This document shows, in pieces, positions 1-9,140 of a stretch of DNA of 64,000 nucleotides. A program made the position numbers and the translations under genes. Under the pieces are notes generated by a model. The model had not been told where the DNA came from, did no database searches, and saw only the letters and a list, made by a program, of their open reading frames with translations. Every line of letters starts with the position of its first letter. The first letter of the stretch is position 1. Origin of the DNA: Pseudomonas lactucae (GTDB lineage Bacteria > Pseudomonadota > Gammaproteobacteria > Pseudomonadales > Pseudomonadaceae); NCBI RefSeq assembly GCF_016937615.1, contig NZ_JAFHKI010000034.1, positions 18,189-82,188 on the forward strand, in the 5' to 3' direction.

Positions 1-211
1 GGGCGGCCTTGAGGTCGTGGATCGAGCAGGGGCCGATCACTACAAAAAGGCGGTGGTCGGTGCCGTCGAGAATCTCACGGATGACTTCGCGGCCCTTGGT
101 AACGGTCTGCAAGGCAGCCTCGCTCAAAGGTATTTCGCGCTTGAGCTGATCGGGCGTGATCAGTGTCTCGTTGGATTCGACGTTTAGGTCATTGATCGGT
201 AAATCAGCCAT
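1..211 (-). CDS. 3-deoxy-7-phosphoheptulonate synthase, class I (5' part only)
   Basis: This is the N-terminal 70 residues of a class I DAHP synthase, which condenses phosphoenolpyruvate and erythrose-4-phosphate in the first step of the shikimate pathway. The conserved FVVIGPCSIHD block lies at residues 56-66, as in the AroF/AroG/AroH family. The start is the ATG whose complement ends at 211, giving the usual MADLPINDL-type N-terminus. The rest of the gene lies outside the window. Family assignment is firm from this block. Which allosteric isozyme it is (Phe-, Tyr- or Trp-sensitive) cannot be told. A class II enzyme for the same reaction is also in this window at 13996-15342. Confidence 0.9.
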   Translation of the reverse strand, partial: MADLPINDLNVESNETLITPDQLKREIPLSEAALQTVTKGREVIREILDGTDHRLFVVIGPCSIHDLKAA

Positions 212-342
212 CGTGTTACTCGTCAGGGTCACGGGTGCCGGCCGCCAGCCATCCCCGTGCGGCGGAGCACAGCATGATTTGGATGCAGGGGGGAGGAACC
301 TTAGCGCGTAACACGGGCCCGCGACAATGGGCAAAGCCCGCT

Positions 343-777
343 TTAATCCCGCGCTGGCTGCACAAACGCCTCATGGGAGAACTCACCGGCATGGCGCGCC
401 ACCCACTCGCGGGCCAGGGCTTCGAGTTGCGCAGGGGTGGGGTCGCCCTCTTCGTGCTGGCGGCAGTAGCGCTCTATCCTGCATGCTTGCTCACCCATGC
501 GCGCCCCGAACAGGGCATGCTCATCGGTAAACGAAACCGCGACGCGATAGCCGTCTTCCACCTTGCGACACCACGCCACGTAGCCCGGATAACGCGCGTT
601 GGCACCCAGCGAGGGAATGTGCAGATCAACGGCGGTGCCCTGGCGCCAGGCACGCGGGCAATTGCAGGCGACGCCGCCCAGGCCGATAGTGTGCAGGCGT
701 TGGCGGGGAATGGCGGGGGAAGGACGTTGGATCAACAGCGCGGCGACATCATCAGGGTGAGGTAAAAAACGACCCAT
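343..777 (-). CDS. PilZ domain protein
   Basis: A 144-residue cytosolic protein with a PilZ-like beta-barrel core at about residues 15-85 (QRLHTIGLGGVACN, then RYPGYVAWCRK and GYRVAVSF). PilZ domains normally bind cyclic di-GMP through an RxxxR motif followed by D/NxSxxG. Here the spaced arginines R18 and R25 and the TIGLGG segment are only degenerate matches, so ligand binding is uncertain. A charged helical tail rich in Glu and Arg follows. The start ATG at 777 has a GGAG 9 bases upstream. It overlaps the possible start of the divergent thioredoxin-like gene. Family is likely; ligand and target are unknown. Confidence 0.75.
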   Translation of the reverse strand: MGRFLPHPDDVAALLIQRPSPAIPRQRLHTIGLGGVACNCPRAWRQGTAVDLHIPSLGANARYPGYVAWCRKVEDGYRVAVSFTDEHALFGARMGEQACRIERYCRQHEEGDPTPAQLEALAREWVARHAGEFSHEAFVQPARD

Positions 778-1162
778 GTACACGGACTCCGAGCACCGTC
801 CAGTCGACGGCGGTGGCAGCAGTATAGTGAAGGAACTGGAATTGACCGATCTGGATATTGACCAGCAATTGCTGGGATTGCCAGGGATTTCGCTGGTGGT
901 GTTCGCAAGCGAAGGGTGTTCCAGTTGCCGTTGGGCACGCCAGCAATTGCCGGGTTGGCGCTTGCCGGTGGACCGTGTGTGCTGGGTGGATGCCGGGCAC
1001 AACGGTGGCGCGGTCGAACGCTACCAAATCTTTCATTTGCCCGCGTTGTTCGTGGTGTGCGAGGGTCAGTTCCTCGGGCAATTACAGACACGTCTTACAC
1101 TTTCTGACCTGACCAGCGCGGTGAATCAAGCGCTGACCCGCACTCCTGAGGACTTGCCATGA
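776..1162 (+). CDS. Thioredoxin-like (CxxC) protein
   Basis: A protein of up to 128 residues with a thioredoxin-like pattern: a beta strand LVVFASEGCSSC carrying the CSSC redox pair, then an amphipathic helix and a later LPALFVV strand with the cis-Pro position expected of the fold. No signal peptide is visible, so it is probably cytoplasmic. The start is uncertain. The ATG at 776 has a poorly placed Shine-Dalgarno, whereas a TTG at 842 follows AAGGA at good spacing; a GTG at 827 is a third option. Its stop overlaps the next gene (ATGA), suggesting co-transcription with the PanE-like reductase. The substrate is unknown. Confidence 0.7.
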   Translation: MYTDSEHRPVDGGGSSIVKELELTDLDIDQQLLGLPGISLVVFASEGCSSCRWARQQLPGWRLPVDRVCWVDAGHNGGAVERYQIFHLPALFVVCEGQFLGQLQTRLTLSDLTSAVNQALTRTPEDLP

Positions 1163-2112
1163 CCGCTCCATCGCCACGTATTGGGATTATCGGCACCGGC
1201 GCCATTGGTGGTTTCTACGGCGTGATGCTGGCGCGTGCCGGGTTCGACGTGCACTTCCTGTTGCGCAGCGAGTACGCGGCGGTCAGCCAGCATGGTCTGC
1301 GTGTCAACAGCAACGTGCATGGCCAGTTGCACTTGCAGCCGGTACAGGCGTATGCGAGCGCTGCCGATATGCCGCCCTGCGACTGGCTGCTGGTGGGCAC
1401 CAAGTCCACGGGTAACGTGGAGCTGGCGCCGACACTTGCCCAGGTCGCCGCGCCGGATGCCAAGGTGGTGTTACTGCAGAACGGCCTGGACGTTGAAGAC
1501 AGCCTGCGCGAACACCTGCCGACGTCACTGCATCTGCTGGGCGGGCTGTGCTATATCGGTGTGCACCGCTCCGGCCCCGGTGTTGTCGAGCACCAGGCGC
1601 TGGGGCGCGTCAACCTGGGCTACCACAGCGGTTCGGCGGCCAACGACGAACACCTTCAAAAATCCATCGTCGAAGCCGGTGCCGCGTTGTTTCACCAGGC
1701 CGGCATCGAGTCCCAGGCCATGGCCAATGTGCATCAGGCGCGCTGGCACAAGCTGGTGTGGAACGTGCCCTTCAATGGCCTCTCTGTCTTGCTGGGCAGC
1801 GGCACCACAGCGTTGATGGCGGACGAATCCAGCCGCGAACTGATCCAGGCGCTGATGGCCGAAGTGGTGCAGGGCGCTCACGCCTGCGGCCATGAGATTC
1901 CCGCCAGTTACGCTGGGCAGATGTTCACCATGACTGAATCCATGGACGACTACCTGCCGAGCATGTACCACGACCACGTGCACAAACGCCCATTGGAGCT
2001 GGCGGCGATCTACGCGCGTCCGCTGGCCGCTGCCAAGGCCGCCGGTTGCGAGTTGCCGCGGATGCGGGCGCTGTACCAGGCCTTGAGCTTTATTGATCGG
2101 CACAACCGCTGA
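1159..2112 (+). CDS. 2-dehydropantoate 2-reductase family protein
   Basis: A 317-residue NADP-dependent reductase of the ApbA/PanE family, whose type member reduces ketopantoate to pantoate for pantothenate and CoA synthesis. The Rossmann fingerprint GIIGTGAIGGFYG is at residues 9-21. The C-terminal helical domain has the RWHKLVWNVPFN segment that carries the catalytic lysine in this family. Pseudomonads usually encode several PanE paralogues, so this copy may act on another 2-oxoacid. Translation is coupled to the upstream thioredoxin-like gene through ATGA, and the 5'-nucleotidase follows 15 bases later. Family is firm, substrate inferred. Confidence 0.85.
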   Translation: MTAPSPRIGIIGTGAIGGFYGVMLARAGFDVHFLLRSEYAAVSQHGLRVNSNVHGQLHLQPVQAYASAADMPPCDWLLVGTKSTGNVELAPTLAQVAAPDAKVVLLQNGLDVEDSLREHLPTSLHLLGGLCYIGVHRSGPGVVEHQALGRVNLGYHSGSAANDEHLQKSIVEAGAALFHQAGIESQAMANVHQARWHKLVWNVPFNGLSVLLGSGTTALMADESSRELIQALMAEVVQGAHACGHEIPASYAGQMFTMTESMDDYLPSMYHDHVHKRPLELAAIYARPLAAAKAAGCELPRMRALYQALSFIDRHNR

Positions 2113-2127
2113 GTCGGGGGACACATC

Positions 2128-3045
2128 ATGGCAAAGGGATTGGGCGACAAACTGGTACTGGCGATTTCATCGCGAGCGCTGTTCGACCTGAGCGACAGCC
2201 ACAAGGTCTATCTGGCCCAAGGGGTTGAGGCTTATCGCCAATACCAGATCGAACACGAGGAAGAAATCCTTGAGCCTGGTGACGCCTTCCCGTTGGCCAA
2301 AAAGCTGCTGAGCCTTAACGCCAGCCTGGGCCGGGCGCGTGTCGAGGTGGTGTTGGTGTCACGCAACAGCGCAGACACGGGCCTGCGCGTGTTCAACTCG
2401 ATCCAGCATTACGGCCTGGATATTTCCCGCGCCGCTTTCGTAGGCGGGCGTAGTCCTTATCCTTATTTAGCCGCGTTTGGCTGCCACCTGTTTCTGTCGA
2501 CCCATGCCGAGGATGTGCGCAGCGCCCTCGATGCCGGCTTTGCCGCCGCGACGATATTGTCGGGCGGTGCGCGCCGGGCCTGCAGCGAGGAACTGCGGAT
2601 TGCCTTCGACGGCGACGCGGTTCTGTTCTCCGATGAGTCGGAACGCGTGTACCAGGCCGGTGGCCTGGAGGCGTTCCAGGCGAGCGAGCGCGAGTCGGCG
2701 CGTCAGCCATTGCACGGCGGGCCGTTCAAAGGCTTCCTGGCGGCGCTCAATTTGTTGCAGCGTGAGTTTCCTGATGAGGCCTGTCCGATCCGTACCGCGC
2801 TGGTCACGGCACGGTCGGCGCCGTCCCATGAACGGGTGATTCGCACCTTGCGCGAGTGGGATATCCGCCTGGATGAATCGTTGTTTCTCGGGGGGTTGGA
2901 AAAATCCGCGTTCCTCGAAGCTTTTGCCGCCGATGTGTTTTTCGACGACCAGGCCGGTCATTGCGAGAAGGCCAGGGAAGTGGTGGCCACCGGACATGTC
3001 CCCCATGGCATCAGTAACGAGGTGCGGATTCAGGTCGTGCCTTAA
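2128..3045 (+). CDS. 5'-nucleotidase (NT5C1-like family)
   Basis: A 305-residue cytosolic protein matching the family related to animal cytosolic 5'-nucleotidase I. The N-terminus has KLVLAISSRALFDLSDS, with the first acidic cluster of a HAD-type fold. EAYRQYQIEHE follows, and near the C-terminus FFDDQAGHCEKA supplies the DD pair typical of HAD phosphatases. The expected reaction is dephosphorylation of nucleoside 5'-monophosphates. It appears to be the last gene of the short co-directional run starting with the thioredoxin-like gene. No signal peptide is seen. Family assignment is good; nucleotide preference is not visible. Confidence 0.8.
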   Translation: MAKGLGDKLVLAISSRALFDLSDSHKVYLAQGVEAYRQYQIEHEEEILEPGDAFPLAKKLLSLNASLGRARVEVVLVSRNSADTGLRVFNSIQHYGLDISRAAFVGGRSPYPYLAAFGCHLFLSTHAEDVRSALDAGFAAATILSGGARRACSEELRIAFDGDAVLFSDESERVYQAGGLEAFQASERESARQPLHGGPFKGFLAALNLLQREFPDEACPIRTALVTARSAPSHERVIRTLREWDIRLDESLFLGGLEKSAFLEAFAADVFFDDQAGHCEKAREVVATGHVPHGISNEVRIQVVP

Positions 3046-3098
3046 GGGCGCTGCTAAGCTCATTCAATCTCCTCCAGCCTGGCAGTCCAGGAGGTTTT

Positions 3099-3598
3099 AT
3101 GATTCGCTCGATGCTGTATGCCACGGACCTCGGTCCGTACGCGCCTTATGTGATGCAGCATGCATTGGCGCTGGCGCGAACCTTCAAGGCGGATCTATAT
3201 GTCATTCATGTGGTCGAGCCCATCGGGCTGTTCGCCGAATCGGTGTTGCAGAGCTACCTTGATGAGAAAGCCTTGAGTGAGTGGCAAGCCCAGGGGGTGA
3301 CGGCGGTGATGGCGACCATCGAACAGCGTGTGCTGGACAGTTTTCGCGAAGAGTTAGCGGATGGGGAGCAGGATCTGCAGTTGATCCGGTCGGTCAGGGT
3401 GATTCAGGGCGATCCGTGCGAGGTGATCCTCGAGCAGTTGCGCAAGCTGTCCGTCGATCTGTTGATCGTTGCAGTCACAGCCACGCAACGGCGGCCGCTA
3501 CGCCGCTGGGACGCACCGCTGCACGGGTGCTGCAGCTGTCCAGTGTGCCGGTTTACCTGGTGCCGTCGCTACAACGTCGACGCAGTGATGACGTGTGA
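3099..3598 (+). CDS. Universal stress protein (frameshifted near C-terminus)
   Basis: A UspA-fold protein: MLYATDLGPYAPYVMQHALALA at the N-terminus and QGDPCEVILEQ in the middle are typical of ATP-binding universal stress proteins. As read, the frame runs to 3605 with a non-homologous Cys/Arg-rich tail. Adding one G near 3471 restores LLIVGSHSH and then RVLQLSSVPVYLVP, the standard glycine-rich C-terminal ATP-loop and final strand, ending at 3598 with 166 residues. A missing base in the read is more likely than a real mutation, because the downstream frame is still well conserved. It lies upstream of cysB. Confidence 0.8.
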
Positions 3599-3692
3599 AT
3601 GGTAGAAAGGATAAAAAGTTCTAGATTTATCCGTCTGACCTTTAATATAGTTATATACCGTCGCTGATACCCGTGGCGTCTATCTGCTTTGA

Positions 3693-4676
<984 letters not shown>

Positions 4677-4681
4677 GTGGC

Positions 4682-5164
4682 TCAGCGGGCCTCGGTGACC
4701 GTGAAGTGTTGCCGGGCGCCCGCCACCAGAATCTCCACCTCATCATCGATGCACTTGCCCAGCAGGTTCTTGCCCAAGGGTGAGCGCGGGGTGATGACCG
4801 TCACCGGTTGCCCGACCACGTCCACCTTCAAGCCCGCCGCGTCCGGTGCCAGGAACAGCCACTGCTGGCGACCGTTTTCGTCTTCCAGGCCCATGAGCGT
4901 GCCGATTTCTATCCCGCGTCGCTCATCGTAGGTGCGCAGTTGCAGGTTCTGACACAGCGCCAACGCCTGCTTGATCTCCTCGACCCGCTTGGCCTGGCCG
5001 GCCGCCAGGTAGGAGGCCTCCAGCCCCAGGGTGTCGTATTTGTTTTCGGCGATGTTCTCTTCGTGGGTCGCGGTTTCGTAAGCGGTCTGCGCGGCGCGCT
5101 GGGCGATGCAGAGGTCGGTGGTGAGCTTTTCCAGAATCAACTGGTGAACGGCGTGTTTATTCAT
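4682..5164 (-). CDS. GreA/GreB family transcription elongation factor-like protein
   Basis: A 160-residue protein with the two-part Gre layout: an N-terminal helical coiled-coil half (residues about 1-75, with the acidic THEENIAENKYDT turn) and a C-terminal FKBP-like half containing TVITPRSPLGKNLLGK, the signature of the family. Gre factors enter the RNA polymerase secondary channel and stimulate transcript cleavage. Pseudomonas also carries canonical greA and greB, so this is an additional paralogue of uncertain activity. It is 12 bases downstream of the membrane protein gene on the same strand and is probably co-transcribed with it. Confidence 0.8.
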   Translation of the reverse strand: MNKHAVHQLILEKLTTDLCIAQRAAQTAYETATHEENIAENKYDTLGLEASYLAAGQAKRVEEIKQALALCQNLQLRTYDERRGIEIGTLMGLEDENGRQQWLFLAPDAAGLKVDVVGQPVTVITPRSPLGKNLLGKCIDDEVEILVAGARQHFTVTEAR

Positions 5165-5176
5165 GGCTGTGCTTGA

Positions 5177-5551
5177 TCATTCGCAGAATTGCAGGACATT
5201 TGCCCGGCTTTTTTCATTCGGCGCGTTCTGGTCCTGTTGCAGCCAGAACTGGCATTTTGGGTTGGACAGGTTACGTGCGTTGCTGCGTGCCTGGTCGAGA
5301 GTTTGCTGCTGTTCCTGTTTTTGCAGATTCTGTTGGTATTGCTCGAACATGCGGTTGGGCGGCTCCGGCGCCGGTGCCGTCGCGGCCGGCTTGCCTAGCT
5401 GTTGCACGGCTTGCGCCACGGGGGCCAGGCTCTGCGGGAACAGGTAGCGCGTGGCCAGCCAGGCGGTCAACGCAATGGCGATAAACCCCAGCCACAAGCC
5501 AAAAGCCACAGCGGCACTGAGCTTGAACAGCGACAACGGACGTTCGGACAT
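5177..5551 (-). CDS. Conserved hypothetical membrane protein
   Basis: A 124-residue protein that I do not recognise by function. A short cytosolic N-terminus (MSERPLSLFKLS) is followed by one transmembrane segment at about residues 13-35. A Pro/Ala linker (AATAPAPEPPNR) and a Gln-rich coiled segment (QQNLQKQEQQQ) come next, then a tail with two cysteines (PKCQFW and LQFCE) that could form a periplasmic disulfide. The ATG at 5551 is followed by a hydrophobic N-terminus without a cleavage site, suggesting a signal anchor. It precedes the Gre-like gene on the same strand. Confidence 0.65.
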   Translation of the reverse strand: MSERPLSLFKLSAAVAFGLWLGFIAIALTAWLATRYLFPQSLAPVAQAVQQLGKPAATAPAPEPPNRMFEQYQQNLQKQEQQQTLDQARSNARNLSNPKCQFWLQQDQNAPNEKSRANVLQFCE

Positions 5552-5683
5552 GATGGCCTCCTGGCAGGCATTGACGGCGTGGCGACGATTGTCGCACAGC
5601 CAGAGGGCAGAATAATCGTGATCAAGCCTTCTGCATCAGCGCATTTATGCGGACAATCGAGCCTTTGAGTGTTGGAGCCCGGA

Positions 5684-6817
5684 ATGAAAGCCCGCTGGGA
5701 TATTTTTTGCAGCGTCGTCGACAACTACGGCGACATCGGCGTGACCTGGCGCCTGGCCCGTCAGTTGGTGGCGGAGCAAGGATGCGAGGTGCGTTTGTGG
5801 GTCGATGATCTGCGTGCGTTCGAACGCATGTGCCCGCAGATCGATGTGCAGGCGGCGCAGCAGTGGCAGGAGGGCGTCGATGTGCGCCATTGGCCCGCCG
5901 AGTGGGCCGGCGCGCCTTCTGCGGACGTAGTCATCGCGGCGTTTGCCTGCCAGTTGCCGCCTGGCTATATGGACACCATGGCCGAACGCGAGCGTGCGCC
6001 ACTGTGGATGAACCTGGATTACCTCAGTGCCGAAGACTGGGTGGTGGGCTGTCATCGGCTGCCATCGGTAAAGTACAAGGGCGTGCAGAAGTACTTCTTT
6101 TTCCCTGGTTTTCGTCCTGGGACGGGCGGCCTGTTGCGTGAAGCGGGATTACTGGAGCAGCGTCAGGCTTTTCAACAGGATGCGGTTGCGCAGCGGCAAT
6201 TCCTGCAAAGCCTCGGGGTATTTCCGGCAGATGGTGCGCGATTATTCTCCCTGTTTGCTTACGAAAACGCCGGGCTCGCCAGTTGGCTGGATGTATTAGC
6301 GACGGACGGGCGTGCCACTCATCTGTTGGTGCCGGAAGGGCGCATCCTCGGTGACGTTCAGCGTTGGCTCGGTGCAGAGGGGCTGACAGCGGGGGATGTG
6401 CACCGACGTGACGCCCTGACCGTGCAGGTGCTGCCATTCGTGCGTCAGGAGCAGTATGACCATTTGCTGTGGTGCTGCGACTTCAATGCCGTGCGTGGTG
6501 AGGACTCGTTCGTGCGCGCCCAGTGGGCCGGGCGGCCATTGTTGTGGCACATCTATCGCCAGGACGAAGACATCCATCTGGACAAGCTCGACGCTTTCCT
6601 GGCGCTGTACACCGCGGCTTTGTCGCCGGCGGCCAAGGCTGCGCTGGTTGCGCTCTGGCAAGCCTGGAACACCGAGGATGATATGGCGCAGCCATGGAAA
6701 ATGCTGCTGGAGCACTGGCCGGAAGTGAGTCTGCACGCCCAAACCTGGTGTCTGGAACAGGGCTTGCAGGCCGATCTTGCGACGGCGCTGGTACAGTTTT
6801 ATGAAAGTTGGATATGA
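5684..6817 (+). CDS. earP: EF-P arginine rhamnosyltransferase EarP
   Basis: A 377-residue inverting glycosyltransferase that attaches rhamnose from dTDP-L-rhamnose to Arg32 of elongation factor P. The N-terminal motif SVVDNYGDIGVTWRLARQL contains D13 and D17, the functionally important aspartates of the family, and the C-terminal half has NAVRGEDSFVRAQWAG, which forms the nucleotide-sugar site. The chosen ATG at 5684 has GGAG six bases upstream; a start at 5669 would add five residues without a good site. The substrate gene efp starts 49 bases downstream, the usual arrangement in pseudomonads. Confidence 0.95.
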   Translation: MKARWDIFCSVVDNYGDIGVTWRLARQLVAEQGCEVRLWVDDLRAFERMCPQIDVQAAQQWQEGVDVRHWPAEWAGAPSADVVIAAFACQLPPGYMDTMAERERAPLWMNLDYLSAEDWVVGCHRLPSVKYKGVQKYFFFPGFRPGTGGLLREAGLLEQRQAFQQDAVAQRQFLQSLGVFPADGARLFSLFAYENAGLASWLDVLATDGRATHLLVPEGRILGDVQRWLGAEGLTAGDVHRRDALTVQVLPFVRQEQYDHLLWCCDFNAVRGEDSFVRAQWAGRPLLWHIYRQDEDIHLDKLDAFLALYTAALSPAAKAALVALWQAWNTEDDMAQPWKMLLEHWPEVSLHAQTWCLEQGLQADLATALVQFYESWI

Positions 6818-6866
6818 TACGCCACCTTGAATTTTGTAAATCCCATCCAAATTTCGGATATATGCA

Positions 6867-7439
6867 ATGAAAACTGGTAAAGAACTGAAACCCGGTACAG
6901 TGATCCGTCTTGAAAACGACCCTTGGCTGGTTCAGAAAGCTGAGTTCACCAAGTCTGGTCGTAACAGCGCAATCATGAAGACCAAGCTGAAGAACCTGCT
7001 GACCGGTTACAAGACCGAGATCGTCTACAGCGCCGACGACAAACTGGACGATGTGATCCTCGACCGCAAAGAAGCGACCCTGTCCTTCATCAGCGGCGAC
7101 ACCTACACGTTCATGGACACCACTGACTACACCATGTACGAACTGAACGCTGAAGACATCGAAGCCGTTCTGCCGTTCATCGAAGAAGGCATGGAAGACG
7201 TCTGCGAAGCTATTTTCTTCGAAGAGCGCCTGGTTTCCGTAGAACTGCCGACCACTATCGTGCGTAAGGTTGCCTACACCGAAGGTTCCGCTCGCGGTGA
7301 CACTTCGGGCAAAGTGATGAAGCCAGCCAAGCTGAGCAACGGTACCGAGCTGCAAGTGGCCGATTTCATCGAAATCGACGACCTGATCGAGATCGACACC
7401 CGCGAAGGCGGTTCGTACAAAGGTCGCGCCAAGAAGTAA
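6867..7439 (+). CDS. efp: Elongation factor P
   Basis: A 190-residue translation factor that rescues ribosomes stalled at polyproline stretches by entering next to the P-site tRNA. The KOW-like N-terminal domain carries FTKSGRNSA, with arginine at position 32. This marks the EarP-dependent, rhamnosylated branch rather than the lysine-modified E. coli type. Two OB-fold domains follow ([24 protein letters not shown], then the C-terminal [12 protein letters not shown]). The gene is directly downstream of its modifying enzyme and is followed by a clear intrinsic terminator. Confidence 0.98.
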   Translation: MKTGKELKPGTVIRLENDPWLVQKAEFTKSGRNSAIMKTKLKNLLTGYKTEIVYSADDKLDDVILDRKEATLSFISGDTYTFMDTTDYTMYELNAEDIEAVLPFIEEGMEDVCEAIFFEERLVSVELPTTIVRKVAYTEGSARGDTSGKVMKPAKLSNGTELQVADFIEIDDLIEIDTREGGSYKGRAKK

Positions 7440-7461
7440 TTCTGGCCCTGCCGTACGAAGC

Positions 7462-7490
7462 AAAAACCCGACCATGAGTCGGGTTTTTTA
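7462..7490 (+). terminator. Rho-independent terminator after efp
   Basis: AAAAACCCGAC and GTCGGGTTTTT form a perfect stem around a five-base loop, followed on the plus strand by a T run, 22 bases after the efp stop. The A run on the left also makes it usable for the convergent esterase gene. Confidence 0.9.
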
Positions 7491-7502
7491 TGAGCGCAGG
7501 TT

Positions 7503-8519
7503 TTACTTCAGGTGTTGCTTGAGCTCAGCCGACGCTTGCAGCATTGCTGAACGCACCGCCGGCACCTGGCTGACCACGTTGAGCAAACCGTAGTCGTGGA
7601 TCATGCCGTTGTAGCGCACCGCGGTCACCGGCACACCGGCCGCATCCAGCTGGCGGGCATAGGCTTCACCTTCATCACGCAGCACGTCGGCACCGGCGGT
7701 CTGCACCAGTGCGGGCGGCAGGCCCTTGAGTTGTTCAGTGGTGGCCCGCAGCGGCGAGGCGTAGATCTCGGCGCGTTGCTTGGCATCGGTGGTGTAGTTG
7801 TCCCAGAACCACTTCATCATGTTCCTGGTGAGGAAGTGCCCTTCGGCGTATTGGTTGTAGGACCCCGTGTCGAAGTTGGCGTCGGTCACCGGCCACAACA
7901 GCAGTTGGAACTTGATTGCCGGCGTGCCTTTGTCCTTGGCCATCAGGCTGACCACGGCCGCCATGTTGCCGCCGACGCTGTTGCCCGCGACCGCCAGGCG
8001 CTTGCCATCAACGTTGATCTCTTTGCCATGCTCGGCCACCCATTTGGTTGCGCCGTAGGCCTGGTTGATCGCCACCGGGTAGTGCGCTTCAGGGGACGGT
8101 GTGTAATTGACAAACACTGCCACCGCTCCTGAACCCGCCACCAGATCGCGTACCAGACGCTCATGCGTAGGGTAATCCCCAAGCACCCAGCCGCCGCCGT
8201 GGAAGAACATGAACACTGGCAATGTGCCCTTGACCCCGGCCGGACGCACGATCGTCAGGTCCAGCGGCTTGCCGTCGACCTGGATGGTCTTCTGGCTCAC
8301 ATCGGCCTTGGGCAGCGTCAGCTTCACACCGGCCTGGGCGCCGGTCAGCACCGCACGGGCGTCTTTAGGCGCCAGCTGTTCGATCGGCTTGCCCGTGCCA
8401 GCGTTCAGCACATCCAGGAACGCCTGGGTGTTGTGTTCAACATCGCCGCTGGCGGCGAAGGCGTGAGTGACGGACAGGGTGAGCAGGGTACCGGTGAGCG
8501 CTTTGGCAAAGGTGTTCAT
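7503..8519 (-). CDS. Exported alpha/beta hydrolase (HSL/esterase family)
   Basis: A 338-residue esterase of the hormone-sensitive-lipase family. A signal peptide (MNTFAKALTGTLLTLSVTHAFA) predicts export. The oxyanion-hole motif HGGGW is at residues 107-111 and the nucleophile elbow GNSVGG has Ser181. GADVLRDEG and MIHDYGLL supply the acid and histidine of the triad. The substrate is probably a small acyl ester, which is inference. It lies directly downstream of ohr on the same strand and may be co-transcribed, an arrangement that would place it under OhrR control. Confidence 0.85.
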   Translation of the reverse strand: MNTFAKALTGTLLTLSVTHAFAASGDVEHNTQAFLDVLNAGTGKPIEQLAPKDARAVLTGAQAGVKLTLPKADVSQKTIQVDGKPLDLTIVRPAGVKGTLPVFMFFHGGGWVLGDYPTHERLVRDLVAGSGAVAVFVNYTPSPEAHYPVAINQAYGATKWVAEHGKEINVDGKRLAVAGNSVGGNMAAVVSLMAKDKGTPAIKFQLLLWPVTDANFDTGSYNQYAEGHFLTRNMMKWFWDNYTTDAKQRAEIYASPLRATTEQLKGLPPALVQTAGADVLRDEGEAYARQLDAAGVPVTAVRYNGMIHDYGLLNVVSQVPAVRSAMLQASAELKQHLK

Positions 8520-8546
8520 GATCTTCTCCTGGGCTGGCAGAGTTGG

Positions 8547-8965
8547 TTAGACGGCTACGTGCAGACGCACATCGACGTTGCACGCGTGGCGTTGGAGTAC
8601 GGGCACACTTGGTGAGCGGCGTCGACCAGGCTTTGCGCCTCATCCTGGGCCAAGCCTGGCAGGCTGATGTGCAGGTCGATGTCCAGGCCGAAACCGCCGG
8701 GGATCTGGCCGATGCCAACGTGGGCAGTGATCGAGGCGTCGTCCGGGATTTTGCGTTTGGTCTGGCTGGCGACGAATTTCAGTGCACCGATGAAGCAGGC
8801 CGAGTAACCGGCGGCGAACAATTGTTCCGGGTTGGTGGCCTGGCCGCCGGCGCCGCCCAGTTCCTTCGGCGTGGAAAGTTTGACGTCGAGGATGTGATCG
8901 CTGGAAACAGCACGACCATCACGGCCGCCGGTGGCGGTGGCTACTGCGGTATAGAGCGTTTGCAT
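8547..8965 (-). CDS. ohr: Organic hydroperoxide resistance protein Ohr (frameshifted at C-terminus)
   Basis: Ohr is a thiol peroxidase that reduces organic and lipid hydroperoxides with lipoylated protein as reductant. MQTLYTAVATATGGRDG, the reactive cysteine in GYSACFIGALK (Cys57) and the second cysteine in VCPYSNATR (Cys121) match the family. The frame as read ends at 8555 with an aberrant tail after NATR. Adding one base at about 8580 gives RGNVDVRLHVAV, the conserved end, stopping at 8547 with 139 residues. The read probably lacks a base. The cognate repressor gene ohrR is upstream on the same strand. Confidence 0.92.
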
Positions 8966-8985
8966 GGGGTTTTCCTCTTGGGTTG

Positions 8986-9054
8986 TTTGCGCTAAATGTT
9001 TGCGCGCTAAGCAGTTGGTGAGGTGAATGTATAGCGCTAACATTTTGCGCGCAA
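8986..9054 (-). promoter_or_regulatory. Probable OhrR operator region upstream of ohr
   Basis: The 89 bases upstream of ohr hold several related AT/GC boxes: a perfect palindrome TTGCGCGCAA at 9045-9054, TAGCGCTA just beside it, and TTTGCGCTAA and TTTGCGCGCTAA at 8986-9010. OhrR-type repressors bind such short inverted repeats over the ohr promoter. A related TGCGCTAGAT element is upstream of ohrR near 9647. The assignment rests on position and repetition, and the exact footprint is unknown. Confidence 0.55.
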
Positions 9055-9093
9055 GATAAATTTATAAATATTTTTTCTGGGCACCCTAAACCA

Positions 9094-9119
9094 ATGTGGG
9101 AGGGGGCTTGCTCCCACAT
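9094..9119. repeat. REP palindrome
   Basis: A 26-base imperfect palindrome with arms ATGTGGGAG and CTCCCACAT and a GGGGCTTG centre. The same core recurs at six other intergenic places in this window, which identifies it as the Pseudomonas REP family. It sits between ohr and ohrR. Confidence 0.85.
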
Positions 9120-9140
9120 GTTTGAGTGCTTTATTGCCTG

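Noticed and set aside
216..275. A 19-codon minus-strand ORF just upstream of the class I DAHP synthase, considered as an attenuation leader peptide.
   Set aside because: It has a single Trp codon, no run of aromatic codons, no ribosome site, and no terminator/antiterminator pair that I can draw.
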